Assembly: GCF_003034995.1 (NCBI RefSeq)
Contig: NZ_PZKF01000007.1
Span: 45,127 to 109,126, forward strand
Length of the DNA stretch: 64,000 bases
DNA from: Phaeovulum veldkampii DSM 11550
GTDB lineage: Bacteria > Pseudomonadota > Alphaproteobacteria > Rhodobacterales > Rhodobacteraceae
Direction of reading: 5' to 3'
In this document: piece after piece, positions 15,888 through 28,279 of the stretch
How the letters are laid out: each line of letters opens with the position of its first letter
Numbering within the stretch: the stretch's first letter is position 1
Program-made: the position numbers and the translations under genes
The notes under the pieces: model-generated
The model's input: only the letters and a program-made list of their open reading frames with translations
The model's database searches: none
Told to the model about the DNA's origin: nothing

Positions 15888-17308
15888 TGCCCGCGCTCTG
15901 GACATCGGCAGATGCTGCCACCGCCACCGGCGGTCGCGCGACGCGGCCCTTTGCCGTCACCGGCCTGTCGATCGACACCCGCACGATCCGCCCCGGTGAG
16001 ATGTTCGTGGCATTGAAAGACGCGCGCGACGGGCATGAATTTGTGGCCGATGCGTTGAAAAAGGGCGCTGGCGCCGCGCTTGTCAGCCGCATCCCCGAGG
16101 GCTGTTCCGAGGCTGACCCGCTGTTGATCGTGCCCGATGTGCTGCCCGCGCTGGAGGCCCTAGGCCGCGCGGGCCGGGCGCGCACGCGGGCGCGCGTCAT
16201 CGCCGTCACCGGATCGGTCGGCAAGACCTCGACCAAAGAGATGTTGCGCGCCGTGCTGGCGGCGCAAGGCCGGGTTCACGCCGCCGAGGCCAGCTTCAAC
16301 AACCACTGGGGCGTGCCGATCACGCTGGCGCGGATGCCGCCGGACGCCGATTTTGCCGTGATCGAGATCGGCATGAACCACCCCGGCGAAATCGCCCCCC
16401 TGGCCCGCATGGCCCGCCCCGATGCTGCGATGATCACCACCGTCGCCGCCGCCCATCTGGAGGCGTTCGCCAACGTCGATGCCATCGCCCATGAAAAAGC
16501 CGCGATATTCGAGGGGTTGGAACCAGGTGGCGTGGCGGTGATCCCCTCCGGCCTGCCGGTCACCCCGATCCTTGCCGCGGCGGCCGCAGGTGCGGGCCGG
16601 GTGCTGCGCTTTGGCACCGAGCCGGGGGATGATTACCGCCTGATCGCTGCCCGTATCGCGCAGGATGTGACCATCGTTCAGGCCGAACGCGCGGGTCAGC
16701 CCTTGCTGTTCAAGGTGCTCACACCGGGGCGGCATTTTGCGATGAATGCGCTGGGCGTGCTGGCACTGGCCGAGGCGGTGGGTGCCGACCCGGCGGTGGC
16801 GGCCTGCGATCTTGGGCAATGGGCGCCGCCCGCGGGCCGCGGCGCGCGTCAGCGCGTGGTGCTCGATGCCATCGACGAGGCGCAGAGCTTTGATCTTTAT
16901 GACGACGCCTTCAACGCGAACCCCGCCTCGATGGCGGCGGCGCTGGAGGTGCTGGCCGCGGCCCAACCGCGCGATGGGCTGGGCCGGGTGGAAAAGGGCC
17001 GACGCATCGCGATTCTGGGCGACATGCTGGAACTCGGCTCCGACGAGGCGGTGATGCATGCGGCGCTGGCCGCGCATCCGGCCATGGCCAGCGTGCATCT
17101 GGTGCATTGCGCAGGCGAGCGGATGCGCGCGCTCTGGTTGGCACTGCCGCGCGACAGGCGGGGCGAATGGCACGGCCATGCCGCCGATCTGGCCGCGCGG
17201 GCGCATCATCTGGCCGATGCGGGCGATGTGATTCTGGTGAAAGGCTCGAAAGGGTCGAAGGTCAGTCTCGTGGTTGACGCGCTGAAAAAACTCGGGCAGG
17301 CGGGCTAA
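15887..17308 (+). CDS. murF: UDP-MurNAc-tripeptide--D-alanyl-D-alanine ligase MurF
   Basis: MurF adds the D-Ala-D-Ala dipeptide made by Ddl (27.4 kb) to complete the pentapeptide. The 473-residue Mur ligase has the N-terminal FVALKDARDGHEFV segment (about 44-57), the ATP loop VTGSVGKTSTKEML (about 105-118), NNHWGVPITLARM, EIGMNHPGEI, and the C-terminal DAFNANPASM and LGDMLELG motifs. It overlaps murE by one base at TGATG. A run near the C-terminus, VILVKGSKGSKVSLVVDAL, matches the family ending. Confidence 0.96.
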   Translation: MPALWTSADAATATGGRATRPFAVTGLSIDTRTIRPGEMFVALKDARDGHEFVADALKKGAGAALVSRIPEGCSEADPLLIVPDVLPALEALGRAGRARTRARVIAVTGSVGKTSTKEMLRAVLAAQGRVHAAEASFNNHWGVPITLARMPPDADFAVIEIGMNHPGEIAPLARMARPDAAMITTVAAAHLEAFANVDAIAHEKAAIFEGLEPGGVAVIPSGLPVTPILAAAAAGAGRVLRFGTEPGDDYRLIAARIAQDVTIVQAERAGQPLLFKVLTPGRHFAMNALGVLALAEAVGADPAVAACDLGQWAPPAGRGARQRVVLDAIDEAQSFDLYDDAFNANPASMAAALEVLAAAQPRDGLGRVEKGRRIAILGDMLELGSDEAVMHAALAAHPAMASVHLVHCAGERMRALWLALPRDRRGEWHGHAADLAARAHHLADAGDVILVKGSKGSKVSLVVDALKKLGQAG

Positions 17309-17344
17309 GCGCAGCCGCAGGCGCGCGAGAGAGGGAATGCAGCA

Positions 17345-18427
17345 ATGCTCTACTGGTTGACAAGCCTTTCGGATGGCGGAGATTTCTTCAACCTTTTCCG
17401 CTACATCACCTTCCGCGCGGGGGCGGCCTTCTTTACCGCGCTGATCTTCGGTTTCCTGTTCGGGCGCCCGCTGATCGACATCTTGCGACGCAAGCAGGGC
17501 AAGGGCCAGCCGATCCGCGACGACGGGCCGGCAAGCCATTTCGCCAAGGCGGGCACACCGACGATGGGGGGGCTGCTGATCCTCTCGGCGCTCGTCGTCT
17601 CGACGCTGCTTTGGGCACGGCTTGATAACCCCCATGTCTGGATCGTGCTGGGGGTGACGCTGGGCTTCGCGCTGATCGGCTTTGCTGACGATTACGCCAA
17701 GGTCACCAAACAGAACACCAAGGGGGTGTCCTCGCGTATCCGGTTCCTGGCTGGGCTGGTGATTGCGGCGGTCGCCGGCGGGCTGGCGGCCTGGGTCCAC
17801 CCCGACAACCTGACCAATCAGCTTGCGATGCCGGTGTTCAAGGATGCGCTGATCAATCTGGGCTTTCTGTTCGTGCCCTTTGCGATGATCGTGATCGTGG
17901 GCGCAGCCAATGCGGTCAACCTGACCGACGGGCTTGACGGGCTGGCGATCATGCCGGTGATGATCGCGGCGGCGACGCTGGGCGTCATCGCCTATGCGGT
18001 GGGCCGGATCGACTATACCACCTATCTGGGCGTGCATTTCGTGCCCGGCACCGGCGAGTTGCTGGTGTTTACAGCGGCACTGGTGGGCGGGGGTCTCGGG
18101 TTTTTGTGGTATAATGCGCCGCCCGCGGCCGTCTTCATGGGGGACACTGGCAGCCTTGCGCTGGGCGGTGCGCTGGGGGCGATCGCGGTCTGCACCAAGC
18201 ACGAGATCGTGCTTGCCATCGTCGGCGGCCTGTTCGTGGTCGAGGCGCTGTCGGTCATCATTCAGGTGGGCTATTTCAAGGCCACCGGCAAGCGCGTATT
18301 CCTGATGGCGCCGATCCACCACCATTTCGAAAAGAAAGGCTGGGCCGAGCCGCAGGTGGTGATCCGGTTCTGGATCGTGTCGCTGATCCTTGCGCTGATC
18401 GGTCTGGCCACGCTGAAACTGCGGTGA
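17345..18427 (+). CDS. mraY: Phospho-N-acetylmuramoyl-pentapeptide-transferase MraY
   Basis: MraY transfers phospho-MurNAc-pentapeptide to undecaprenyl phosphate, making lipid I in the inner membrane. The 360-residue protein fits ten membrane helices and shows the catalytic motifs FADDYAKV (about 114-121), [13 protein letters not shown] (about 190-202), [11 protein letters not shown] and the [13 protein letters not shown] loop near residue 320. An ATG at 17345 follows GAGAGAGGGAATG, a good ribosome-binding site. It is in the same operon as murF (36-base gap). A repeat-containing gap separates it from murD. Confidence 0.97.
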   Translation: MLYWLTSLSDGGDFFNLFRYITFRAGAAFFTALIFGFLFGRPLIDILRRKQGKGQPIRDDGPASHFAKAGTPTMGGLLILSALVVSTLLWARLDNPHVWIVLGVTLGFALIGFADDYAKVTKQNTKGVSSRIRFLAGLVIAAVAGGLAAWVHPDNLTNQLAMPVFKDALINLGFLFVPFAMIVIVGAANAVNLTDGLDGLAIMPVMIAAATLGVIAYAVGRIDYTTYLGVHFVPGTGELLVFTAALVGGGLGFLWYNAPPAAVFMGDTGSLALGGALGAIAVCTKHEIVLAIVGGLFVVEALSVIIQVGYFKATGKRVFLMAPIHHHFEKKGWAEPQVVIRFWIVSLILALIGLATLKLR

Positions 18428-18440
18428 AAGTTGGGTGAGC

Positions 18441-18470
18441 GGTGCGCCTGAAGGCGCACCCCACGGGGGC
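18441..18470 (+). repeat. Palindromic intergenic repeat, family B, copy 1
   Basis: GGTGCGCC-TGAA-GGCGCACC forms a perfect 8-bp hairpin (18441-18460), followed by CCACGGGGGC. The same design, an 8-bp stem of different sequence followed by CTACGGGGGC, occurs at 35082-35110. The shared tail and variable stem suggest a REP-like family. Confidence 0.6.
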
Positions 18471-18477
18471 TTTGCCG

Positions 18478-18521
18478 TTCATCTTGGCTGAAATATCCCG
18501 GGGTGCGGGGCAGCGCCCCGC
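18478..18521 (+). repeat. Dispersed intergenic repeat, family A, copy 3
   Basis: TTCATCTTGGCTGAAATATC followed by CCGGGG and a GGGGC-AGC-GCCCC hairpin. It shares the CATCTTGGCnnAAATATCC core and the GC hairpin with the copies at 866 and 4901. It lies between mraY and murD, directly after the family B hairpin, and ends 20 bases before the murD start. Confidence 0.7.
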
Positions 18522-18540
18522 TTGCGACAAGAGGTGTCAG

Positions 18541-19950
18541 ATGATTCCGGTGCAGGGCTATCAGGGACAACGCGTTGCAGTGCTGGGCTTGGGCCGCTCG
18601 GGGCTGGCCACCGCAGCGAGCTTGCGCGCGGGCGGGGCCGAGCCGTTGTGCTGGGACGACAGCCCCGAGGCGCGTGCCCGCGCCGAAGCCGCGGGCTTTG
18701 TCTGCCACGATCTGACCCGCGCCACCGCCTGGGGCGAGGTGGCGGCCCTGATCGTCTCGCCCGGCATCCCGCATCTATACCCCGCACCGAACAAGCTTAT
18801 CGCCCGCGCGATGGCCGAGGGGGTGCCGGTCGATAATGACATCGGTCTGTTCTTTCGCTCTTTCGCCACTGATGATTGGGACGGGTTCGATCAGACGCCC
18901 AAGGTGGTGGCCGTCACCGGCTCGAACGGCAAATCGACCACCACGGCGCTGATCCACCACATTCTGAAATCGGCCGGCCGTCCCACCCAGATGGCGGGTA
19001 ATATCGGGCGCGGGGTGCTGGACCTTGACCCGCCTGCCGAGGGCGAGGTGGTGGTGCTGGAACTGTCCAGCTATCAAACCGATCTGGCCCGCGCGCTGAC
19101 GCCCGATGTGGCGGTTTTCACCAATCTTTCCCCCGACCATCTGGACCGCCACGGCGGCATCGGCGGCTATTTCGCCGCCAAGCGGCGGCTGTTTGCCGAG
19201 GGCGGCCCCGACCGCGCGGTGATTGGCGTGGATGAACCCGAGGGGGTGTATCTGGCCAACCAGATCGCCACCGCGCGCGAGGATGACCGGGTCATCCGCG
19301 TGTCGTCGGCGCGTAAGTTGGGCGATTTTGGCTGGTCGGTCTTTGCCCGCAAAGGGTTCCTGAGCGAATGGCGCAGGGGGCGACAGGTGGCCTCGGTCGA
19401 TCTGCGCGACATGGCGGGCCTGCCCGGCGCGCATAACCACCAGAACGCCTGTGCGGCCTGGGCTGCGACCCGCAGCCTTGGCCTGGCCCCGCGCGAGATC
19501 GAGGCAGGGCTGCGCAGCTTTGCAGGCTTGCCGCATCGCAGCCAGACCGTGGCCGAGGCGGGCGGTGTGCGGTTCGTCAACGACAGCAAGGCGACCAACG
19601 TCGATAGTGCCGCCAAGGCACTGCAAGCCTTTCCGCGCATCCGCTGGATCGCCGGGGGCTTGGGCAAGGAGGGGGGGATATCGGGGCTGAAACCCTATCT
19701 GGGCGCGGTGGTGAAAGCTTACCTTATCGGACATTCGGCCCGCGATTTTGCGCTGGAACTGGGGGATGTGCCGCAGGAAATCTGCGAAACGATGGATCGC
19801 GCCGTGGCCCGCGCCGCGGCCGAGGCCGAGCCGGGTGATACCGTCCTGCTGGCGCCCGCTGCCGCGAGTTTCGACCAATATCCCAATTTTGAAAAGCGTG
19901 GCGAGCATTTCACTGCGCTGGTCGTGGCGCAGCTTGGGTCGGCCGTCTGA
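18541..19950 (+). CDS. murD: UDP-MurNAc-L-alanine--D-glutamate ligase MurD
   Basis: MurD adds D-glutamate, the second residue of the stem peptide. From the ATG at 18541 (after AGAGG) the protein has 469 residues; a longer in-frame extension from 18442 would run through the intergenic repeat and is rejected. It shows the N-terminal nucleotide fold [14 protein letters not shown] (about 10-23), the ATP loop [14 protein letters not shown], the substrate segment [20 protein letters not shown] and the C-terminal [11 protein letters not shown]. It converges on chrA with only nine bases between the two stops. Confidence 0.96.
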   Translation: MIPVQGYQGQRVAVLGLGRSGLATAASLRAGGAEPLCWDDSPEARARAEAAGFVCHDLTRATAWGEVAALIVSPGIPHLYPAPNKLIARAMAEGVPVDNDIGLFFRSFATDDWDGFDQTPKVVAVTGSNGKSTTTALIHHILKSAGRPTQMAGNIGRGVLDLDPPAEGEVVVLELSSYQTDLARALTPDVAVFTNLSPDHLDRHGGIGGYFAAKRRLFAEGGPDRAVIGVDEPEGVYLANQIATAREDDRVIRVSSARKLGDFGWSVFARKGFLSEWRRGRQVASVDLRDMAGLPGAHNHQNACAAWAATRSLGLAPREIEAGLRSFAGLPHRSQTVAEAGGVRFVNDSKATNVDSAAKALQAFPRIRWIAGGLGKEGGISGLKPYLGAVVKAYLIGHSARDFALELGDVPQEICETMDRAVARAAAEAEPGDTVLLAPAAASFDQYPNFEKRGEHFTALVVAQLGSAV

Positions 19951-19959
19951 CGCGCCGCG

Positions 19960-22142
<2,183 letters not shown>

Positions 22143-22301
22143 CTATGATGACAGGGCGCCGCGACCGCGCAGGTCAGGCCCCAGGCCAAGTGTTTCACGG
22201 CCCGGTGCGCGCATCTTCCGCTGGAAACCTGAGCCGTTCTTCGCTACACTTCGCGTCAGACCCGGCAAACGGGCACAATAGAGCAGTGACGGCGGTATTC
22301 C

Positions 22302-23468
22302 ATGACTGAAATGGTCTTTGGCACCGTGCCCGTGCGGGCCGGTGAGCCTATTCTTCCCCGTTGGTGGCGGACGGTTGACCGCTGGGCCTTGTCCAGTGTG
22401 TTGTTGCTGTTTGCGGTGGGGCTGCTGCTGGGGCTTGCCGCCTCGGTGCCGCTGGCTGAAAAGAACGGGCTTGATCCGTTCTATTACGTCACGCGGCAGG
22501 CGGTGTTCGGCACGGTTGCGCTGGCGGTGATGGTGCTGGTGTCGATGCTGTCGCCGGTTCAGGTGCGGCGGCTGGGAGTGCTGGGCTTTGTCGGGGCCTT
22601 TGTGGCGCTGATGCTGCTGCCGGTGTTTGGCACCGATTTCGGCAAGGGTGCGGTGCGCTGGTTCAGCTTCGGTTTCGCCTCGGTGCAGCCGTCAGAGTTT
22701 CTGAAACCTTGTTTTGTCGTGATCGCGGCCTGGCTGATGGCGGCGGCGCAGGATCTGGGCGGCCCGCCGGGCCGGTTTTATTCCTTCGTTCTGGCGGTTG
22801 TCGTCGTGCTGCTGCTGGCGTTGCAGCCTGACTTCGGGCAGGCGAGCCTGGTGCTGTTTTCCTGGGGCGTGATGTATTTCGTGGCGGGTGCGCCGTTCCT
22901 GTTGCTGACGCTGCTGGCGGGGCTGACGGTGGCGGGGGGGCTGTTTGCCTATAACGCATCCGAGCATTTCGCGCGCCGGATCAACGGCTTTCTCAGCCCC
23001 GAAATCGACCCGCGCACGCAGATCGGCTATGCCACCAACGCGATTCAGGAAGGCGGCTTTTTCGGCGTGGGCGTGGGTGAGGGCACGGTGAAATGGTCGC
23101 TGCCCGATGCGCATACCGATTTCATCATCGCCGTGGCTGCCGAGGAATATGGCCTTGTGCTGGTTCTGCTGATCATCGCGCTTTATGCCAGCGTCGTGCT
23201 CAGCTCGCTTTGGCGGTTATTGCGCGAGCGTGATCCGTTCACCCGGCTGGCGGGGGCGGGCCTGGCTTGCGCCTTTGGTGTGCAGGCGCTGATCAACATG
23301 GGCGTGGCGGTGCGGCTGTTGCCCGCCAAGGGCATGACGCTGCCTTTTGTCAGCTATGGCGGCTCGTCGGTGATCGCGTCGGGAATTGCGCTGGGGATGC
23401 TTCTGGCGCTGACGCGCGCCCGCCCGCAGGGGCAGATCGGAGATATTCTGGCGCGGCGGGGGCGGTGA
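22302..23468 (+). CDS. ftsW: Peptidoglycan polymerase FtsW (SEDS family)
   Basis: FtsW is the septal peptidoglycan glycosyltransferase that works with FtsI; it also binds lipid II. The 388-residue protein has about ten membrane helices and SEDS motifs including [19 protein letters not shown] (with the catalytic-type aspartate), [20 protein letters not shown] and the C-terminal [16 protein letters not shown]. It lies after a 228-base divergent promoter region shared with ldh, so unlike the upstream mur genes it needs its own promoter. The stop overlaps the murG start. Confidence 0.96.
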   Translation: MTEMVFGTVPVRAGEPILPRWWRTVDRWALSSVLLLFAVGLLLGLAASVPLAEKNGLDPFYYVTRQAVFGTVALAVMVLVSMLSPVQVRRLGVLGFVGAFVALMLLPVFGTDFGKGAVRWFSFGFASVQPSEFLKPCFVVIAAWLMAAAQDLGGPPGRFYSFVLAVVVVLLLALQPDFGQASLVLFSWGVMYFVAGAPFLLLTLLAGLTVAGGLFAYNASEHFARRINGFLSPEIDPRTQIGYATNAIQEGGFFGVGVGEGTVKWSLPDAHTDFIIAVAAEEYGLVLVLLIIALYASVVLSSLWRLLRERDPFTRLAGAGLACAFGVQALINMGVAVRLLPAKGMTLPFVSYGGSSVIASGIALGMLLALTRARPQGQIGDILARRGR

Positions 23469-24577
23469 TGGCAGATCGGGCCAAGTCACCGCTGTTGTTG
23501 ATCGCCGCAGGCGGCACCGGGGGGCACATGTTCCCCGCGCAGGCGCTGGCCGAGGCGATGGTGCGCCGCGGCTGGCGCGTGAAACTGTCTACCGATGCGC
23601 GCGGTGCGCGCTATGCGGGCGGCTTTCCGCATGTGGTGCAGGTGGTGCAGGTCGCCTCGTCCACGCCAGCGCGGGGCGGGGCGCTGGCCCGGCTTGCGGT
23701 GCCGTTCCGCATCGCGCAGGGCGTGCTGGCGGCGCTGTGGGGCGGGCTGCGTGACCGACCCGCGGTGGTGGCGGGCTTTGGCGGCTATCCCACCATTCCG
23801 GCGCTGGCTGCGGCGCTGATGCTGCGCATTCCGCGCGCGGTCCATGAACAGAACGGCGTGCTTGGCCGGGTGAACCGCGTCTTTGCGGGCCGTGTGCAGG
23901 CCTTTGCCTGCGGCACCTGGCCCACCGACCTGCCCGGCGGTGTCGCGGCGGTGCATACCGGCAACCCGGTGCGCGCCGCTGTGCTGGAACGCGCGGGCGC
24001 CCCCTATATTCCGCCCGGTGATTACCCCATGAGCCTGCTGGTGATCGGTGGCAGTCAGGGCGCGCGCATCCTGTCGGATGTGGTGCCCGCGGCGCTGGCC
24101 CGCCTGCCCGCGACGCTGCGCGCCAACCTGCGCGTGGCCCATCAGGCCCGCGCCGAGGATGCCACCCGCGCCAGCGCCGCCTATGCCGCCGCCGGCATCG
24201 ACGCCGAGGTGGCGCCGTTCTTTCCCGATATCGCCCGCCGGCTGTCGGAATGCCAGTTGGTGATTTCCCGCGCGGGCGCCAGTTCGGTGGCCGATATCAG
24301 CGTGATCGGGCGACCTGCGATCCTTGTGCCCTATGCTGCTGCCACCGGCGATCATCAGACCGCGAATGCCCGCGGGCTGGTGGCCGCAGGGGGCGCAATC
24401 CTGATCCCCGAGTCCCGGCTTGACGCGGCGGCGCTGGCCGAACAGGTGGCGCTGGTGCTGGACAATCCCGCCGCGGCCCTGCAAATGGCGCGTTCCGCGC
24501 TGGCCTATGGCATCCCCGACGCCACCGAGCGGCTGGTCGGCCTGATCGAAACCCTATCCCTGAAGGAGGCGCAATGA
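23468..24577 (+). CDS. murG: UDP-GlcNAc:undecaprenyl-PP-MurNAc-pentapeptide GlcNAc transferase MurG
   Basis: MurG converts lipid I to lipid II at the inner face of the membrane. The 369-residue GT28 enzyme starts [22 protein letters not shown] at the ATG overlapping the ftsW stop. It shows the glycine loop [10 protein letters not shown] (15-24), [29 protein letters not shown] and the UDP-GlcNAc site [11 protein letters not shown] followed by [14 protein letters not shown]. All family motifs are intact. Its stop overlaps the murC start (ATGA). Confidence 0.97.
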   Translation: MADRAKSPLLLIAAGGTGGHMFPAQALAEAMVRRGWRVKLSTDARGARYAGGFPHVVQVVQVASSTPARGGALARLAVPFRIAQGVLAALWGGLRDRPAVVAGFGGYPTIPALAAALMLRIPRAVHEQNGVLGRVNRVFAGRVQAFACGTWPTDLPGGVAAVHTGNPVRAAVLERAGAPYIPPGDYPMSLLVIGGSQGARILSDVVPAALARLPATLRANLRVAHQARAEDATRASAAYAAAGIDAEVAPFFPDIARRLSECQLVISRAGASSVADISVIGRPAILVPYAAATGDHQTANARGLVAAGGAILIPESRLDAAALAEQVALVLDNPAAALQMARSALAYGIPDATERLVGLIETLSLKEAQ

Positions 24578-25986
24578 ACGCCACCAAACTGCCCGGCGAA
24601 CTGGGCCCGATCCATTTCGTGGGCATTGGCGGCATCGGCATGTCGGGCATTGCCGAGGTGCTGATGACGCAGGGGTTCCGGGTGCAGGGGTCTGATGCGA
24701 AGGCATCAAAGATCACCAAGCGGCTGGAAGATCTGGGTGCCACCGTGTTCGAGGGGCAGTCAGTCTCCAACATCGGCGAGGCGGCCGTGGTCGTGATCTC
24801 GTCCGCGATCAAGCCGGGCAACCCGGAACTGGAAGAGGCGCGGCGGCGCGGCCTGCCGGTGGTGCGCCGGGCCGAGATGCTGGCCGAACTGATGCGCCTG
24901 CGATCAAACATCGCGATTGCCGGAACGCATGGCAAGACGACGACCACCACGATGGTGGCAACGCTGCTGGACAAGGGCGGGTTTGACCCGACCGTGATCA
25001 ACGGCGGCGTGATCCATGCCTACGGCTCGAACGCGCGGGCGGGCGCGGGTGAATGGATGGTGGTCGAGGCCGATGAAAGCGACGGCAGCTTCAACCGGCT
25101 GCCTGCGACCATTGCCATCGTGACCAACATCGACCCCGAGCATATGGAGCACTGGGGCAGCTTTGACGCGCTGCGCAGGGGCTTTTACGATTTCGTGTCG
25201 AACATCCCGTTCTATGGCCTTGCGGTCTGCTGCACCGATCACCCCGAGGTGCAGGCGCTGGTGGGCCGTCTCAGCGACCGCCGCGTGGTTACCTTCGGCT
25301 TCAACGCGCAGGCCGATGTGCGCGCGCTGAACCTGCGCTACGAGGCGGGCGTTGCGCATTTCGACGTGGCACTTCAGGGCGAGGGGCAGGGCGCGGTGAT
25401 CGCGGGCTGCACGCTGCCGATGCCGGGCGATCACAATGTCTCGAACGCGCTGGCCGCCGTGGCGGTGGCGCGGCATCTGGGCATGAAGAAAGACGAAATC
25501 CGCGAGGCGCTGGCCGAGTTCGGCGGCGTGAACCGCCGCTTTACCAAGGTCGGCACGGTCAACGGCGTCACCATCATCGACGACTATGGTCACCATCCGG
25601 TGGAAATTGCCGCGGTGCTGAAAGCGGCGCGGCAGGCGGTGGCGGGGCATGCGGGCGCGCGGGTGATCGCGGTGCATCAGCCGCACCGTTATACCCGCCT
25701 GCATTCGCTGTTTGACGATTTCTGCACCTGCTTCAACGAGGCTGATGTGGTGGCGATTGCCGAGGTTTATTCGGCCGGCGAAGACCCGATCCCCGGCGCC
25801 AGCCGCGACGATCTGGTGGCGGGGCTGATCGCGCATGGCCATCGCCACGCCCGCGCCATTCTGGACGAGGCCGATCTGGCGCGTCTGGTGCGCGAGCAGG
25901 CCCGGCCGGGCGATATCGTGGTCTGCCTTGGCGCGGGCACGATTTCGACCTGGGCCAACGGCCTGCCTGCGGCGCTGGGGGCCTGA
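24574..25986 (+). CDS. murC: UDP-N-acetylmuramate--L-alanine ligase MurC
   Basis: MurC attaches L-alanine to UDP-MurNAc, committing it to stem-peptide synthesis. The 470-residue protein has the N-terminal [17 protein letters not shown] (about 11-27), the ATP loop [37 protein letters not shown] and [10 protein letters not shown] near residue 338. The order murG-murC-(DUF2484)-murB-ddl is the standard alphaproteobacterial arrangement. A gap of about 80 bases follows before the DUF2484 gene. Confidence 0.97.
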   Translation: MNATKLPGELGPIHFVGIGGIGMSGIAEVLMTQGFRVQGSDAKASKITKRLEDLGATVFEGQSVSNIGEAAVVVISSAIKPGNPELEEARRRGLPVVRRAEMLAELMRLRSNIAIAGTHGKTTTTTMVATLLDKGGFDPTVINGGVIHAYGSNARAGAGEWMVVEADESDGSFNRLPATIAIVTNIDPEHMEHWGSFDALRRGFYDFVSNIPFYGLAVCCTDHPEVQALVGRLSDRRVVTFGFNAQADVRALNLRYEAGVAHFDVALQGEGQGAVIAGCTLPMPGDHNVSNALAAVAVARHLGMKKDEIREALAEFGGVNRRFTKVGTVNGVTIIDDYGHHPVEIAAVLKAARQAVAGHAGARVIAVHQPHRYTRLHSLFDDFCTCFNEADVVAIAEVYSAGEDPIPGASRDDLVAGLIAHGHRHARAILDEADLARLVREQARPGDIVVCLGAGTISTWANGLPAALGA

Positions 25987-26067
25987 GCCGATGGGGATGG
26001 GGGCCAGACCCCGGACAGAGCGCGCCGCAGGCGTGTCCGCCGCCGGTGCCCGCCGCAGGAGGAGCAG

Positions 26068-26307
26068 ATGACCGCATCGCTGATTTCTGCCTGCTGCTGG
26101 GCGCTGGCCGCCAGCCTGATTGCGCTGGCCCCCGCCCGCATCCACTGGCCCGCTGCCTATGGTCTGGTGGTGGTGGGGGTGCCGGTGCTGGGTTGGGTCA
26201 CCTATGATCACGGCCCCTGGGTCGGGCTGGTGGTGATGATCGCGGGCATGTCGGTGCTGCGCTGGCCGGTGATCTACCTGATCCGTCGCCTGCGCGGAAA
26301 GGGTTGA
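26068..26307 (+). CDS. DUF2484 family small membrane protein
   Basis: This 79-residue protein has three hydrophobic segments (about residues 4-22, 28-45 and 50-72) and a basic C-terminus (RRLRGKG). It matches the DUF2484 family, whose members lie between murC and murB in Rhodobacteraceae. No function is established. Its fixed place in the cell-wall operon, with a GCAGGAGGAG ribosome-binding site just upstream, suggests an envelope role at the inner membrane, but that is inference from context. Confidence 0.8.
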   Translation: MTASLISACCWALAASLIALAPARIHWPAAYGLVVVGVPVLGWVTYDHGPWVGLVVMIAGMSVLRWPVIYLIRRLRGKG

Positions 26308-26359
26308 CCCGCCGCCGATCCCCTTGCCTCACGCCCCCTGTGCAGATTATCCCCGCGTC

Positions 26360-27310
26360 ATGACCCATCGGCTTCCCCTGTCTGGCTATACCCCTCGCGG
26401 CGCGCTGACGCCGGACCGGCCGATGGCCGATCTGACATGGTTGCGGGTGGGCGGGCCTGCTGACTGGGTGTTCCAACCTGCGGATACTGACGATCTGTGC
26501 GCCTTTCTGGCGGCGCTCGACCCTGCGGTGCCGGTGTTTCCGGTGGGTGTGGGGTCAAACCTGATCGTGCGCGATGGCGGCATCCGGGCGGTGGTGATCC
26601 GGCTGGGGCGGGGCTTCAACGCGATCGAGGTTGTGGGCAACCGGGTCATCGCGGGGGCGGCGGCGCTGGATGCGCATGTGGCGCGGCGCGCGGCCGAGGC
26701 GGGGCTGGACCTGACCTTCCTGCGCACCATTCCGGGCAGTATTGGTGGCGCCGTGCGGATGAATGCGGGCTGCTATGGCGCCTATGTGGCTGACCATCTG
26801 GTGCAGGCCGAGGTGGTCACACGGGAGGGTCGTCGCGTGGTGCTGACCCCTGCCGATCTGAAATTTGGCTATCGTCACAGCGACTTGCCCGAGGGCTGGG
26901 TGCTGATTTCAGCCACGTTCGAGGCGCAGGCGGGCGATCCGGCCGCACTAGCCGCGCGGATGGCCGATCAGATCGCCCGGCGCGATGCCAGCCAGCCCAC
27001 CAAAGACCGCAGCGCCGGCTCCACCTTCCGCAACCCCTCGGGGGCGTCCTCGACGGGACGCGCGGATGACAGCCACGAGTTGAAGGCCTGGGCGGTGATC
27101 GACGCGGCGGGGCTGCGGGGGGCCACGCTGGGCGGCGCGCAGATGTCGCCCAAGCATCCGAATTTTCTGATCAACACCGGCACCGCCACCGCTGCCGATC
27201 TGGAGGCTTTGGGCGAATCGGTGCGCAAAAAGGTTTTGCAGCACAGCGGAATTTCGTTAGAGTGGGAAATCATGCGCGTCGGTGAACCGGCGGCAGGAAC
27301 AGGCGAATAG
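26360..27310 (+). CDS. murB: UDP-N-acetylenolpyruvoylglucosamine reductase MurB
   Basis: MurB is the FAD enzyme that reduces UDP-GlcNAc-enolpyruvate to UDP-MurNAc with NADPH. The 316-residue protein has the FAD-binding [12 protein letters not shown] (about 26-37), [12 protein letters not shown], the [18 protein letters not shown] block near residue 130, and the proton-donor serine in [12 protein letters not shown]. The start at 26360 (MTHRLPLSG) is preferred; an ATG at 26324 would add 12 residues not seen in the family. No strong ribosome-binding site is visible, so expression may depend on coupling. Confidence 0.96.
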   Translation: MTHRLPLSGYTPRGALTPDRPMADLTWLRVGGPADWVFQPADTDDLCAFLAALDPAVPVFPVGVGSNLIVRDGGIRAVVIRLGRGFNAIEVVGNRVIAGAAALDAHVARRAAEAGLDLTFLRTIPGSIGGAVRMNAGCYGAYVADHLVQAEVVTREGRRVVLTPADLKFGYRHSDLPEGWVLISATFEAQAGDPAALAARMADQIARRDASQPTKDRSAGSTFRNPSGASSTGRADDSHELKAWAVIDAAGLRGATLGGAQMSPKHPNFLINTGTATAADLEALGESVRKKVLQHSGISLEWEIMRVGEPAAGTGE

Positions 27311-27355
27311 TCAGACAAGAACAGTCCACGGGGGCAAACCCCGGGAGAGGCAGGC

Positions 27356-28279
27356 GTGGCGGGTGTGTCGAGCAGGGCAACCCCCCTTGTGGCGGTATTG
27401 ATGGGTGGCCCTTCCGCCGAGCGGGAGGTGTCTTTGTCATCGGGGCGCGAATGCGCCGCGGCGCTGCGGGCGGCGGGGTATCAGGTGGTCGAGGTCGATG
27501 CAGGCCCCGACCTGTGCGAACGTCTGTTCGATATTGGCCCCGATGTGGTCTTTAACGCGCTGCATGGCCGGTGGGGCGAGGATGGCTGTGTGCAGGGCCT
27601 GCTGGAATGGTTGCGCCTGCCCTATACCCATTCCGGCGTTCTGGCTTCGGCACTGGCGATGGACAAGATGCGCGCCAAGGCGGCGGTTGCCGCCTATGGT
27701 GTGCCGGTGGCGGCGGGTGTTCTGGCCCAAAGGGCCGAGGTGATGGCCCGCCATGTGCTGCCTGCCCCATATGTGGTGAAACCCAATAACGAAGGGTCTT
27801 CGGTCGGCGTTTATATCGTGCGCGAGGCGGCCAATTCGCCGCCGCAACTGTCCGACGACATGCCCGAGACGGTTCTGGTCGAAACCTATGTGCCGGGGCG
27901 CGAACTGACGGTTTCGGTGCTGGGCGACCGTGCGCTGTGCGTGACCGAGATCGTCACGGCAGGGTGGTATGACTACACCGCGAAATATGCCCCCGGCGGG
28001 TCGCGCCATGTGCTGCCTGCGGATCTGCCCGCAGATATCACCGCCGCCTGTCTGGCCCATGCGGCCACGGCGCATCGCGCGCTGGGGTGCCGGGGCCTGT
28101 CGCGCAGCGATTTCCGATGGGATGAGGCGCGGGGGGCCGACGGGCTGATCTGGCTGGAAACCAACACCCAGCCGGGGATGACGCCCACCTCGCTCTCGCC
28201 CGAGCAGGCCGCCCACGCGGGCATTGCATTTCCCGATCTGTGCCGCTGGATTGTGGAGGATGCCTCATGCAGCCGATGA
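27356..28279 (+). CDS. ddl: D-alanine--D-alanine ligase
   Basis: Ddl makes the dipeptide used by MurF. The 307-residue ATP-grasp enzyme has [17 protein letters not shown] (about 14-30), [34 protein letters not shown], the ATP-binding [16 protein letters not shown], and the C-terminal metal and substrate loop [20 protein letters not shown] start at 27356 follows GGGAGAGGC. The stop lies inside the start of ftsQ, so the genes overlap by 13 bases. The length and all catalytic regions are normal. Confidence 0.96.
   Translation: MAGVSSRATPLVAVLMGGPSAEREVSLSSGRECAAALRAAGYQVVEVDAGPDLCERLFDIGPDVVFNALHGRWGEDGCVQGLLEWLRLPYTHSGVLASALAMDKMRAKAAVAAYGVPVAAGVLAQRAEVMARHVLPAPYVVKPNNEGSSVGVYIVREAANSPPQLSDDMPETVLVETYVPGRELTVSVLGDRALCVTEIVTAGWYDYTAKYAPGGSRHVLPADLPADITAACLAHAATAHRALGCRGLSRSDFRWDEARGADGLIWLETNTQPGMTPTSLSPEQAAHAGIAFPDLCRWIVEDASCSR

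Noticed and set aside
16160..18325. Very long minus-strand open frame (over 700 codons) opposite murF and mraY
   Set aside because: It is antisense to two well-identified genes, rich in His, Arg and Gln, which is typical of mirror frames.
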